Source: Nocardia cyriacigeorgica
GTDB lineage: Bacteria > Actinomycetota > Actinomycetes > Mycobacteriales > Mycobacteriaceae
DNA length: 64,000 nt
Assembly (NCBI RefSeq): GCF_010868145.1
Contig: NZ_JAAGUY010000010.1
Span: forward strand, 62,001 to 126,000
Direction: 5' to 3'
This document shows, piece by piece, positions 52,673 to 62,235 of the stretch. The translations under genes were made by a program, and so were the position numbers. Below the pieces are notes generated by a model. It saw only the letters and a list, made by a program, of their open reading frames with translations. It searched no databases and was not told where the DNA came from. The stretch's first letter is position 1. Every line of letters begins with the position of its first letter.

Positions 52673-53812
52673 GTGGTCACTGTCCGGCGCTCCGTCTGGC
52701 ATGAACCGCGGCCTGTTGACGCCCCACCCATCGGTCGTCTCGACTGGCTGCTGGTGGGCGTGTTCGCGGCCGCCGCCCTGGTCGAGGGCATCGTTCGGCC
52801 CGACGTGGCGTGGCGGCCCCTGGTCGCGGTACTCGCCCTGGCGCTGATGCCTGCCCTGCTCTGGCGGCGGAGCCGCCCCCTGACGGCCGCCCTGGTCGGG
52901 TGGGGCATCGCCGGGCTGCTCTCGGTCCTCCAGCTGACCGCGCACGCCGGAGACCTCGGCCTCTACACCATGATGGCCGACTTGATCCTGCTCTACTCCC
53001 TGGTGCGGTGGGGCTCGGGACGAGAGATGGTCGTGGGGTCGGCGTTCGTGACAGTCGTCGTCGCGCTGGGGATGTACGCCTCCTCCGCGGGCTGGGCCGA
53101 CGTTTTCGGCGGAAGCGTCCTCTTGCTGTTGTTCGTCGCCCTCGCGGCGGTGTTCCGCTACCGCGCGGACCTGTGGCATCGCCAACAGCGCGAGATCCGC
53201 AATCAAGAGCGGGTGGCGCTGGCGCGCGAGCTGCACGACATCGTGGCCCACCACATCTCGGCCATCGCGGTGCAGGCGCAGGCCGGTGGCGTGGTCGCCG
53301 GCATTCAGCCCGAGAAGGCTGTCGAGGTCCTGGCCGCGATAGAGTCCGAAGCGTCGCGAACCCTCGCAGAGATGAGATCCATGGTGCGAGTGCTGCGCGA
53401 GGAGGAAGCCGTCGCCTACGCACCGCCGCTGGGTGTCGCGGACCTGCCCGCCCTGGCGCGCGCCGACGCGCCGCCCACTGTCGAGGTCTCGCTGGACGGT
53501 TCGTTGACCCGGCTGTCACGCCCCGTGGATGCCGCGCTCTACCGGCTCGCGCAGGAGTCGCTGACCAACGCCGTACGGCACGCCCGGAGCGCGACCCGCG
53601 TCGGGATCGACGTACGCCGCGTGGGTGATGCTGTCAGGCTGCGTGTCAGCGACGATGGACAGACCGAGCCGGGGCCGGTCCCCGAGCCCGGATTCGGCCT
53701 GCTGGGCATGGCCGAACGTGCCCAGCTCCTTGGCGGATCGCTCTCCGCGGGGCCGGGGCCCGAAGGTGGCTGGGTGGTCGAAGCGGTGCTGCCCGTGGAG
53801 GCGCGGGTATGA
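52673..53812 (+). CDS. Two-component sensor histidine kinase, NarL/DesK type
   Basis: 379 aa from GTG 52673. About six membrane helices in residues 25-160 with no large external domain, then the HisKA_3 dimerisation helix with phosphorylated His in ARELHDIVAHHISAIAVQAQ (about residue 190) and the HATPase domain (ESLTNAVRHARSATRVGI, FGLLGMAERAQLLGG). Coupled to the response regulator gene by a 4-nt overlap. Signal unknown; membrane-intrinsic sensing is likely. Confidence 0.93.
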   Translation: MVTVRRSVWHEPRPVDAPPIGRLDWLLVGVFAAAALVEGIVRPDVAWRPLVAVLALALMPALLWRRSRPLTAALVGWGIAGLLSVLQLTAHAGDLGLYTMMADLILLYSLVRWGSGREMVVGSAFVTVVVALGMYASSAGWADVFGGSVLLLLFVALAAVFRYRADLWHRQQREIRNQERVALARELHDIVAHHISAIAVQAQAGGVVAGIQPEKAVEVLAAIESEASRTLAEMRSMVRVLREEEAVAYAPPLGVADLPALARADAPPTVEVSLDGSLTRLSRPVDAALYRLAQESLTNAVRHARSATRVGIDVRRVGDAVRLRVSDDGQTEPGPVPEPGFGLLGMAERAQLLGGSLSAGPGPEGGWVVEAVLPVEARV

Positions 53813-54465
53813 GCATCCGTGTTGTCGTGGCCGACGACCAGGACCTGGTCCGGACCGGGCTGGTGATGATCCTCGGCGCGCAACCCGGCCTCGAGGTCGT
53901 GGGGGAGGCGGCCGACGGACTCGCAGCGCTCGACCTGGCGACCCGGCTGCGTCCCGATGTCCTGCTCGTCGACATCCGGATGCCCGGACTCGACGGCGTC
54001 GAGGTGACCCGACGCCTGGCCGGGCCGGGCGTAACGGACCCGATGGCGGTCGTCGTCATCACCACCTTCGACCTCGACGAGTACGTCCTCGGCGCCCTAC
54101 GCGCAGGCGCCCGCGGCTTCCTGCTCAAAGACGCCGGGCCGGAGCTCCTCGTGCAGGCCATCCGCGCGGCGGCCAACGGGGACGCGCTGATCGCCCCCAA
54201 TGTCACCCGCCGACTGCTGGCGACTTTCGCCGACCAGGTGCCGGCGATACCGGTCCAGCCCATCGACCCACTGACCGAGCGCGAGGAGGAGGTGCTCGCG
54301 CTGGTAGCACGCGGCCGGACCAACGCCGAGATCGCCACCGAGCTCTTCGTCGGCCTGAGCACGGTCAAGACCCACGTCGCATCGTTGATGGCCAAGCTCG
54401 ACGCCCGCAACCGCGTCGAGATCGCGATGTGGGCATACGACACCAGACGCGTGAGAGCCGATTAG
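53809..54465 (+). CDS. Response regulator, NarL/LuxR type
   Basis: 218 aa. Receiver domain with Asp9/Asp10 (VVADDQDLVR), phosphorylated Asp54 (LLVDIRMPGLDG) and Lys in FLLKDAG; LuxR helix-turn-helix at the end (LTEREEEVLALVARGRTNAE, TELFVGLSTVKTHVASLMAK). Partner of the kinase upstream. Binding target unknown; the divergent DUF6326 gene is the obvious candidate. Confidence 0.95.
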   Translation: MSIRVVVADDQDLVRTGLVMILGAQPGLEVVGEAADGLAALDLATRLRPDVLLVDIRMPGLDGVEVTRRLAGPGVTDPMAVVVITTFDLDEYVLGALRAGARGFLLKDAGPELLVQAIRAAANGDALIAPNVTRRLLATFADQVPAIPVQPIDPLTEREEEVLALVARGRTNAEIATELFVGLSTVKTHVASLMAKLDARNRVEIAMWAYDTRRVRAD

Positions 54466-54627
54466 TGGGTACAGATCTCAGCGCAGGCCCGTGGTCTTGG
54501 CTGTCCAGCAGGTGCAGCCGGCGCCGGGCGAAAGATGCTGATGCACTGCTGTGACAGGTCGAGGGGGCGATCTGATGGGCCGCACCCTGACCGAGGCTGA
54601 CAGGTCCGCTGTCGCGGGGCGGGAACC

Positions 54628-56196
54628 TCACGGATGGGAAGGAGGGGGACCGTCGAGGAGGCTGAGGGATTGAAGGTGCAGAGCAAGCCGCATACGGCTG
54701 TCCTTCAGGTCGACGCCGAGCAGATCTGCGATCGTGTTCATTCTGTAGCGCAATGTATTCGGGTGAACAAGAAGTTGCTGGGCTGCGCGTTTCGGTTCGC
54801 CGAGATAGGCGAGATACGTGGCGAGAGTGCGTACGTATTCGGTTCCGCGCTCGCGATCGGCCGCGATCAACCTCGACAGAGGGCTCGTGTCGAGAGTCGG
54901 ACTTCGTTTCAGTCCCGAAGTCACGCGGGCGATCACAACTTCATGCCACGCGTCTTCGATCGCTGATATCGGGCTCGTCCGCCCGGTTCGTGCGAGTTCT
55001 CTGAGTTCGGCGGCCTCACTTCGCGATCGAGGAAGCTCGCCAGCACTGCTGACGGCACATCCGGCGACCACGATGACGGTTGCGTCCTGAGCCCGCATAT
55101 CTGACGACAGACCCCGTAGCCACGGCCATGTGCCCGCAACGCGTGGTGACCCCTCACTCGCCACCACAGTCATCGGGAGGCCGTCGACCTCGGTCACCGA
55201 AGGACGCGCCCATCCGAAGCGGCGCAACGTCAATTCCCAATGCTCGAGTTGATACTGGAGGTCCTCCTGGTCAGATTCTCTGACGAGAGCGGCGACCCGC
55301 CACGGTCCGTTGGGTAGCCATGTGGCCGACTCCTCATCGGGCGTGATCAGCGCTGCACGCAGCCGCTCGATGGTCACCCGGCGGGCCGTACCGGACACCG
55401 CACGAAGGCGCAGCAGATGCAGGGCGACCACAGAGGCCGTTTGTGTCAGGTCGCGGAGTTGTTCCTCGGGGATCGGCCCGGGATCCACTACCCATATCGA
55501 GCCGAGCAATTCTCGGCCGGCGCGCACGGGGATGATCAGGCGCGGCAGGACTCCGTCGGGACCGGAATCGACCCAGATCGGCTCGCCGGAAGTGTGTAGC
55601 CGCCGGAAGACACCCCGAGATGTGAAGTGTCGCAGGACCGGCTCCGGAACGCGACGTCCGACGATGGTGGAAATGCGGGCGCGGTCGACCGATTCCTGCA
55701 ATTCGGAGTAGGCGAGCACACGGGAGTGGGCATCCTCGATAGTGACCGGCGCCGAGACGATCGCCGCTGCGGCATCCGCGAAGGTGAACAGCTCGCTGTA
55801 GCTGCTCACATTGCGTGCGTCCAGCCCATCCGGTGCCGCGGAATGATCGAGGATTGCGCGGATAAGCCACATCACATGCGTCCAAGACGCCGCCGGTTGC
55901 AGCGCGATGACGGCTAGTCCGAGAGCCTCGGCGCGTTCGAGGACGTCGGCGGACGCCGCGACCTGGGACTCGAGGACCACCGCAGTGGCCTTCGCGCGCG
56001 CCGACCGGCTCAGCACCTCGAGCGCGGAGGCTTCGTCCCGGACTCCGTGACAGAGCACGAGCACCTCGGAGTCCGGGTAGATCTCGTCGCAGCTGTCCGC
56101 GAGGACCACGTCACGCACGGTGTCGCGGCGGCCCGCCAGGAGAAGCCTGACCATGGCGCCACCAAGGGACTCGACCAGTGTGTCGATTGCGATCAC
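54628..56196 (-). CDS. PucR-family transcriptional regulator, long form
   Basis: 522 aa. N-terminal PucR sensor domain (about 1-130: VRDVVLADSCDEIYPDSEVL then ALEVLSRSARAKATAVVLES), a central GAF-like/CdaR region with GSIWVVDPGPIPEEQLRDLT, and a C-terminal helix-turn-helix (RTLATYLAYLGEPKRAAQQL, LVHPNTLRYRMNTIADLLG). Divergent from a D-amino-acid dehydrogenase gene 167 bp away, so it probably activates that gene in response to the substrate. Confidence 0.9.
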   Translation of the reverse strand: MIAIDTLVESLGGAMVRLLLAGRRDTVRDVVLADSCDEIYPDSEVLVLCHGVRDEASALEVLSRSARAKATAVVLESQVAASADVLERAEALGLAVIALQPAASWTHVMWLIRAILDHSAAPDGLDARNVSSYSELFTFADAAAAIVSAPVTIEDAHSRVLAYSELQESVDRARISTIVGRRVPEPVLRHFTSRGVFRRLHTSGEPIWVDSGPDGVLPRLIIPVRAGRELLGSIWVVDPGPIPEEQLRDLTQTASVVALHLLRLRAVSGTARRVTIERLRAALITPDEESATWLPNGPWRVAALVRESDQEDLQYQLEHWELTLRRFGWARPSVTEVDGLPMTVVASEGSPRVAGTWPWLRGLSSDMRAQDATVIVVAGCAVSSAGELPRSRSEAAELRELARTGRTSPISAIEDAWHEVVIARVTSGLKRSPTLDTSPLSRLIAADRERGTEYVRTLATYLAYLGEPKRAAQQLLVHPNTLRYRMNTIADLLGVDLKDSRMRLALHLQSLSLLDGPPPSHP

Positions 56197-56363
56197 CCGA
56201 GGCTCCTTCCGGCTCCGCCCCCGACTGGAACAACTCGCGAGAAGCCGTCCCAGCTTGTGGTGAGAACACTAATACACCCCGTCCAGCTGGCGTGATCGCA
56301 CAGTGACTCTCTGTGCTGGGCGACCGATGATCGAGCAATATCCACTGCCCGAAAGAGGTCCCC

Positions 56364-57620
56364 ATGAGTGTCCGCGGCACATCACCCCGGCGAGTCGGCG
56401 TCATCGGCGCAGGAATGGTTGGTTTGTCCACAGCCTGGTTCCTGCAAGAACAGGGCATGGAGGTCACGGTCCTCGACCGCGGGGCGGTGGCTGCCGGGGC
56501 ATCCTGGGGAAACGCTGGATGGATCACTCCTGGTATCAGTACGCCGCTCCCGGAGCCTGCGGTATTGAAGTACGGAATCCACGCGGTCGTCAGTCCGTCG
56601 TCACCGGTGTACGTGCCGCCGAGCCTGAATCCTCGACTCATCCGATTCTTGTTGTCGTTCGTTCGTCACAGCACGACCACCCGGTGGAAGGCAGCGATGG
56701 AGGCGCTGGTGGCCATCAACCGCCACGCTTTGGCCGCTTTCGACGAACTCGCCGATGGGGGAGTGACTGTCCGAACCAACGACGCGAAGTCGTTTCTCGC
56801 CGCGTACCGCACCACGGCCGAACAGCAGGTGCTCCTCGACGAGTTGCGGCATATCCGGGCCGCCGGCCAGACGATCGAATTCGACGTCTTGTCAGGTGCC
56901 GAGGCGCGAGAAATCGAACCATCGTTGTCGGACCGGATCGGCACCGCGATTCGGCTCCACGACCAGCGGTTCATCAACCCGGGTGAGTTCGTCGCTGGTC
57001 TCGCCGACGCCGTTCGCGCGCGTGGGGCGTCGGTCGAGGAACGAGTTCGGGTTGACAGTGTCGTCGACGAGGGTTCCGGAGTCCGGGTCACGACCACGGA
57101 AAGAGATGACGAGCGGTTCGATGCGCTGGTGCTGGCCACCGGCGCCTGGTTGAGCCACGATGCGCATGGATTCGGTGTCCGCATCCCCATCCAGGCCGGG
57201 CGCGGATACAGCTTCAGCGTATCGATCGACCACGTACCGGCCGGCCCGATCTACTACCCGGCCCAGCGCGTCGCATGTACACCCATCGGAGACCGCCTGA
57301 GAATCGCGGGGATGATGGAGTTCAAGGCGCCGGATGCTGCGCTGGACCGTCGGCGGATCGCAGCGATCGTCGATGCGGCGAAGCCCCTCTTGCGCGGCGC
57401 CGACCTCGACGACCGCCACGATGAATGGGTCGGTTCGCGCCCGTGCACGCCCGATGGGCTCCCCGTGATCGGAGCCACCCGGTCCGAGCGCGTATTCGTC
57501 GCAGGCGGTCATGGCATGTGGGGCATCACTCTCGGGCCCGCCACCGGACGTCTACTCGCCGAGCGGATCGCCACCGGGACGGCACCGGCAGAACTTGCCC
57601 CGTTCGATCCACTGAGATGA
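56364..57620 (+). CDS. FAD-dependent D-amino-acid dehydrogenase-like oxidoreductase
   Basis: 418 aa. Rossmann FAD loop RVGVIGAGMVGLSTAWFLQE (about 10-29), VLDRG as the ribose-binding acidic end, AGASWGNAGWITPG typical of DadA, and the C-terminal FAD motif VFVAGGHGMWGITLGPATGR. DadA-type enzymes deaminate D-amino acids to 2-oxo acids and pass electrons to quinones. The divergent PucR gene and the convergent amidohydrolase (an N-acyl-D-amino-acid deacylase type) suggest a D-amino-acid utilisation locus. Exact substrate unknown. Confidence 0.85.
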   Translation: MSVRGTSPRRVGVIGAGMVGLSTAWFLQEQGMEVTVLDRGAVAAGASWGNAGWITPGISTPLPEPAVLKYGIHAVVSPSSPVYVPPSLNPRLIRFLLSFVRHSTTTRWKAAMEALVAINRHALAAFDELADGGVTVRTNDAKSFLAAYRTTAEQQVLLDELRHIRAAGQTIEFDVLSGAEAREIEPSLSDRIGTAIRLHDQRFINPGEFVAGLADAVRARGASVEERVRVDSVVDEGSGVRVTTTERDDERFDALVLATGAWLSHDAHGFGVRIPIQAGRGYSFSVSIDHVPAGPIYYPAQRVACTPIGDRLRIAGMMEFKAPDAALDRRRIAAIVDAAKPLLRGADLDDRHDEWVGSRPCTPDGLPVIGATRSERVFVAGGHGMWGITLGPATGRLLAERIATGTAPAELAPFDPLR

Positions 57621-57732
57621 AAAGATCTGCCGTGCACGGGTAGTACCTACCGCTCCGAATCACGCGTACGGGATGCCGTCGGCGGTGCGCCGGAATGTTC
57701 TATCGTTTCGTCATACACGTGCCCACCACGCG

Positions 57733-59499
57733 CTACCCGGTCGCGTCGGAAATCGTGGTGGTGGAAGCGCGGAGGAAACGGCCGGTCCGGCAGGTGCCGA
57801 GTGTTCGAGCCGGTGCGCCCTCGCCGAAGACGACCACGCCGTTGACGAACACCGCCGAGACTGTGCCGTCGTCGCGGTTCACCATGCGCGACAGATTGTC
57901 GAACGGGGCGACCGGGGATTCGTGGTAGGCGTCGAGTGAATCATCCAACCGAGCCGGATCGAGGACGACCACATCGGCCCGGTCGCCCACCCGCAGATGT
58001 CCGGCGTCCAGGCCGTACCAGTCCGCGAGCTCACCGGTGAGCCGGTGGACCGCGCGCTCCACGGACAGGAACGGGCGTCCCGCTTCCGCCGCGCGATGCA
58101 CTCGGCGCAGGAAGCGCAGACCGTAGTTGTAGAACGCCATGTTGCGCAGGTGCGCACCGGCATCGGAGAAGCCCAGCTGCACACCGGGATCGGCGGCGAG
58201 CCGATCGAGTACGTCCGGCCGATGATTGGAAATCGTTGTGCGCCAGCGCACTTTGCCTCCGTACTCGACGACGAGGTCCAAGAACGCATCAACGGGGTGC
58301 ACGCCGCCGCGCTCCACGCCCACCTCGCCGAAGGACTTGCCGATCACCGTCGAATCGGGGCATTCGACGATCTGCGCGTCGAACAGGTCGCGATGCCATA
58401 CCCGTGGGCCGTACTTCTTGTCGTAGTCCTTGCGGAAACGCCGCCGGTACTGCTCATCACGCAGCAGTTCCCGGCGTTTGTCCACCTGATCGGCCAGATG
58501 CAGCGCTTCCGCGCCGGACCCGAACTCCTCGAACACCACCAGGTCGATGCCGTCGGCGTAGACCTCGAACGGCACCGGAAGGTGTTGCCAGCGGAAGTTT
58601 CCACCCAGTGCGTTCAACACCCGTGCGATCAGCGGGAACACGTGTGCGACGCCGGGAATGGCCTTGATGTCGGCGGCGGAGAGCAAGCTGACCTTCAACG
58701 GCTTGCGGAACAGGCCGAGGCTGGATGCCGCCATCGCGACGAGGCTCTGCGGCCGGGCTACGTCGGGTCCGCCCTGCAACGCCCGTCCGCGCTGCCGCAG
58801 GATCGCGTTGAGCCGGCGGCGTTCCCTGGTCGTCGCGTACGTGGAGGGCAGGGTGCGTGACCGACACACTTCGCCGTCGAGTTTGTCGAACATCAGCTGC
58901 TGGGACGACATGCCGACGAACCCAGCGTCCAGCGCCTCGGTCAGCTTCGCTTCCATCGCGGCCAGTTCGGCGGCGTCGGGCCGGACGTCCTTGCTGGTAG
59001 CGCGCTGTAGCCCCAGCTCGGCGGCGCGGATATCGGAGTGTCCGATGAACGCGGCGATATTCGGGCCCAACGGCAGTTGTTCCAGCGCGGCCACGTATTC
59101 GTGCGCCGAGTTCCAGGTCTTGTGCTCGTCGACCGCCGTGACGACGTGTTTGCGCGGAATCGCTTCGACCCGGGCGAACAGGTCGCCCGCGTCGGAGGCG
59201 CCGACGTGCACCGTCGATAGTGAACACGATCCGAGCAGCACCGTGGTGACACCGTGCCGGACCGATTCGGCCAACGCCGGATCCTGGAGCACTTCGATGT
59301 CGTAGTGAGTGTGGATATCGATGAGGCCGGGGATCACCCATTGTCCGCTGGCGTCCACGACATTCGGGCACTGGGGGTCGTCGATCGGGTCGGCCGAGAC
59401 GTTCGCGATTCGACCGTCCCGGATACCGAGATGCCGGATCTCGGAGGGTGCGCCGGTCCCGTCGAACCAGCGGCCATTGGCAATGATCGTGTCGTACAT
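57733..59499 (-). CDS. N-acyl-D-amino-acid-deacylase-like amidohydrolase
   Basis: 588 aa from ATG 59499 with GAGGTG 7 nt upstream; a longer open frame continues upstream but overlaps the acyl-CoA synthetase. Amidohydrolase TIM-barrel: GLIDIHTHYDIEVLQDPALA (metal His-x-His), GVTTVLLGSCSLS (Cys at the place of a metal-bridging residue in D-aminoacylases), HSDIRAAELG, TTISNHRPDVLD and LGFSDAGAHLRNM (Asp). Probably removes acyl groups from D-amino acids or related amides. Last gene of the minus-strand catabolic operon; 5 nt after the acyl-CoA synthetase gene ends. Confidence 0.85.
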   Translation of the reverse strand: MYDTIIANGRWFDGTGAPSEIRHLGIRDGRIANVSADPIDDPQCPNVVDASGQWVIPGLIDIHTHYDIEVLQDPALAESVRHGVTTVLLGSCSLSTVHVGASDAGDLFARVEAIPRKHVVTAVDEHKTWNSAHEYVAALEQLPLGPNIAAFIGHSDIRAAELGLQRATSKDVRPDAAELAAMEAKLTEALDAGFVGMSSQQLMFDKLDGEVCRSRTLPSTYATTRERRRLNAILRQRGRALQGGPDVARPQSLVAMAASSLGLFRKPLKVSLLSAADIKAIPGVAHVFPLIARVLNALGGNFRWQHLPVPFEVYADGIDLVVFEEFGSGAEALHLADQVDKRRELLRDEQYRRRFRKDYDKKYGPRVWHRDLFDAQIVECPDSTVIGKSFGEVGVERGGVHPVDAFLDLVVEYGGKVRWRTTISNHRPDVLDRLAADPGVQLGFSDAGAHLRNMAFYNYGLRFLRRVHRAAEAGRPFLSVERAVHRLTGELADWYGLDAGHLRVGDRADVVVLDPARLDDSLDAYHESPVAPFDNLSRMVNRDDGTVSAVFVNGVVVFGEGAPARTLGTCRTGRFLRASTTTISDATG

Positions 59500-59504
59500 G
59501 GGAT

Positions 59505-61151
59505 TCACACCTCGAGACCTGTGCGCACGACCTTGCCGGTCGCATTGCGCGGGAGAGCGGTGGTGATGAGCCGCCAGCGGGCAGGCACCTTGTAATAGGC
59601 GAGCCGTTCCGTGGCGTACGCGTGCAACGCGTCTTCGGTGATCGCCGTGGTGTCGTCGACCACGACCACGGCGGCGACCTGCTGTCCGAGGTCGTCGTCG
59701 GGGACCCCGACGACAGCGCATTCCCGCACCGCGGGGTGCTCGTCGAGGCACTGTTCGATTTCGGTGGGATAGACGTTTTCCCCGCCACGCAGGATGAGAT
59801 CCGAGCGTCGCCCCGACAGCCGCAACCTGCCGTCTTCGAGCACACCGATGTCGCCGGTGCGCAGCCATCGGTCTGTGGTGATCGCCGCGGCGGTCGCCGC
59901 CTCGTCCTGCCAATACCCGAGCATGACGTACGGGCTGCGTACCCAGATCTCGCCTTCGACACCGTCGGGGACCGTTGTGCCCGCCTCGTCGTGGATCTCC
60001 AGTGCTACTCCGATGATCGGTCGCCCGACGCTGTCGGGGAAGGCGGCCAGCTCGGCCGGGGCGGCCAGCGTCGCGGCAGTGCTGCATTCGGTCATTCCAT
60101 AGCTGGTCACCAGTGCGTTGCGGGCCACAGGCAGCTGGTCGCGCAGCTTCTGCTGCAGCGCCGCCGACGACGGCGCCGAGTTGAGCGAGAATGCGGTCAG
60201 CGAGGACAAGTCGTAACCGGACAGTTCGAGCTCCAGCATCCGCGTCGCCATGGTCGGCATGGCGCCCCAGTTGGTGATGTGTTCCCGCTCGATCAGACGC
60301 AATACCCGGTCGGCGTCGAATGAGCCCTGGTGGATCACCGCCGCATCACCGGTTACCAGCCGGGGGATTACCAGGTTGTGCAGGCTGGCGATATGGAACA
60401 GCGGCGAGGTGACCAGAAACCGCCTACCGGTAGGTGGTTGTGCCGCCCCGGTGAGCGCCGCGGTCAGCGCGTCGCTGAAGAGGTGATAGTCGATGACCGC
60501 CAACACATTTCGATGGGAATGTACCGCGCCCTTTGGCCGTCCACTGGTGCCGCTGGTGTACAGGATCACCGCGGGGTCGTCTTCATCGAGCTCGGTGTCC
60601 GGCAGGGTGTCGGTCCGGTATTCGGCGACGAGCGCGGGGACGTCCTCCTCCATGGTGAGCACCGGGATACCGATATCGAGTTCGGCAACGAGCGCAGCGC
60701 GCTTGGCGTCCACGATGAGCACAGCCGGGGTGGTGTGCCCGATGCCGTAGGCGATTTCCCGCGGCGCCCACCACGCGTTGTAGCCCGCGACGATCGCGCC
60801 GAGTGCCTGCGCGGCCCAGAACGTGACCACCCATTCTGGTGTATTCGCCGCGAGAATGCCTATGCGGTTGCCCTTTTCGACGCCGTATTTGTCGCGGAGG
60901 GCAGTGGCAAGGGCGGCAACGGCGGCGGCGTGCTCGGTGAAGGACAGCCGGCGGTCCGCGGTGACCAGGTAGTCCCGATCGCCATGTGCGGCGGCGGTGA
61001 GTACGTCGCGTAAGGAGGTCTTGCGGTGACGCATCACCGGCATCGGTGCGCCGAGGACGTCTTCGACAACCATCTCGAATCGGCCGCCGGGGCCGGTGAG
61101 CGTGTTCGCCGCCTGGGCCACCAACGTGTGCAGGTCGATCGGCTTTGTCAT
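59505..61151 (-). CDS. Acyl-CoA synthetase, FadD type
   Basis: 548 aa ANL-family adenylating enzyme. P-loop [20 protein letters not shown] (A3), SYGMTECS (A5), [16 protein letters not shown] (A7), [20 protein letters not shown] (A8) and the catalytic Lys in [11 protein letters not shown] (A10). Activates a carboxylic acid to its CoA thioester. In the mymA operon of M. tuberculosis the comparable place is held by FadD13; substrate here is unknown. Followed by the amidohydrolase. Confidence 0.93.
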   Translation of the reverse strand: MTKPIDLHTLVAQAANTLTGPGGRFEMVVEDVLGAPMPVMRHRKTSLRDVLTAAAHGDRDYLVTADRRLSFTEHAAAVAALATALRDKYGVEKGNRIGILAANTPEWVVTFWAAQALGAIVAGYNAWWAPREIAYGIGHTTPAVLIVDAKRAALVAELDIGIPVLTMEEDVPALVAEYRTDTLPDTELDEDDPAVILYTSGTSGRPKGAVHSHRNVLAVIDYHLFSDALTAALTGAAQPPTGRRFLVTSPLFHIASLHNLVIPRLVTGDAAVIHQGSFDADRVLRLIEREHITNWGAMPTMATRMLELELSGYDLSSLTAFSLNSAPSSAALQQKLRDQLPVARNALVTSYGMTECSTAATLAAPAELAAFPDSVGRPIIGVALEIHDEAGTTVPDGVEGEIWVRSPYVMLGYWQDEAATAAAITTDRWLRTGDIGVLEDGRLRLSGRRSDLILRGGENVYPTEIEQCLDEHPAVRECAVVGVPDDDLGQQVAAVVVVDDTTAITEDALHAYATERLAYYKVPARWRLITTALPRNATGKVVRTGLEV

Positions 61152-61185
61152 ATCGGTAGTACTTCCTCGTTATGGAGTGTGTTGG

Positions 61186-62235
61186 TCACGGGTCGGGAAC
61201 CAGGACCGCTCGGCCGGTGATCAGGCCACGTTCGAGTCGGTCGAGGGCAGCCGGGCCCTCGGCCAGTGGGAAACGCTCCACCTCGACGCGCAGCGTGCCC
61301 GCCGCGGCCAATGCCACGCCGTCGATCAGGTCGGATTTGGTGCCGCCGTAGGATTTTCGGACCGAGGCGCCCCACGGCCAGCCCGGACCGCCCGCGGGCG
61401 CCGCCGTGATCTCGGGTGCGCCGCCGCCGAGGCCGATCATCCGGTAGGCCCCGTTGGGCGCCACCGACTCCACCGAAATTCGCGCGGTTGAGTCGATACC
61501 GACGAAGTCGAATACCGCGTCGGCGCCGCGGCCCCGGGTGCGGGCCAGGATGTCGGCGGCGGTGCTGTCACCCGCGAGGAGCCCGTCCGAAGCACCGCAC
61601 CGCGCGGCGAGATCGAGTTTGCCTGCGCTGACGTCCACAGCCAGCACCCGGGTCGCCGTGGTGGCGGCGAGCATCTGCACCGCGACGTGCCCGAGCCCGC
61701 CGATCCCGATGACCACCGCCACCGAACCGGGCCCGAGGTGCTCGCGCGTGCCGCGGATGGCGTGCCAGCTCGACAGTGCGGCGTCGGCCAGTGGGGCGGC
61801 CTGGGTGAAATCGAGATCGCCGATCGGCACGAACGAACTCGCGGGCACCCGGATGTAATCGGCCATCCCGCCGTCCGGCCCCAGACCGGGGCAGGGCGGC
61901 ATGGCGGTGCGGCCCGCGGCTTCGCAGACGTTCTCGTTGCCGCTGACGCACTCCCGGCACACACCGCACGACCAGCACAAATACACCACGCCGCGCTCCC
62001 CGGTGCTGCGGCCGACGACGGCATCGCCGACCGCCTCGATGGTGCCGGCGACTTCATGGCCGAGGGTCAGCGGCTGCTCGCGCACGCGGACCGGGAGGTG
62101 CAGCACGTGCAGATCCGAATGACAGATTCCCGCCGCGCCCACCCGCAGTAGTAGATCGCTCGGGCCGATATCAGGGATGGGCACTTCGCATAGTTCCAGC
62201 ACACCTGGTGCGGTGAGCTGTAGCGCCCGCATCAT
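61186..62235 (-). CDS. Zinc-dependent alcohol dehydrogenase, MDR superfamily
   Basis: 349 aa. ATG 62235 shares 4 nt with the previous stop (ATGA); an ATG at 62232 is next. Catalytic zinc ligands Cys in GICHSDLHVLHL and His-Glu in LGHEVAGTIE; structural zinc Cys as CWSCGVCRECVSGNENVC (about 92-109); NAD loop VIGIGGLGHVAVQMLA. Oxidises an alcohol (or reduces an aldehyde). Comparable to AdhD in mymA-type clusters. Confidence 0.93.
   Translation of the reverse strand: MMRALQLTAPGVLELCEVPIPDIGPSDLLLRVGAAGICHSDLHVLHLPVRVREQPLTLGHEVAGTIEAVGDAVVGRSTGERGVVYLCWSCGVCRECVSGNENVCEAAGRTAMPPCPGLGPDGGMADYIRVPASSFVPIGDLDFTQAAPLADAALSSWHAIRGTREHLGPGSVAVVIGIGGLGHVAVQMLAATTATRVLAVDVSAGKLDLAARCGASDGLLAGDSTAADILARTRGRGADAVFDFVGIDSTARISVESVAPNGAYRMIGLGGGAPEITAAPAGGPGWPWGASVRKSYGGTKSDLIDGVALAAAGTLRVEVERFPLAEGPAALDRLERGLITGRAVLVPDP

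Noticed and set aside
59500..60087. Upstream extension of the amidohydrolase frame
   Set aside because: It overlaps the acyl-CoA synthetase in another frame and reads as Arg-rich noise; a good ribosome site precedes ATG 59499.
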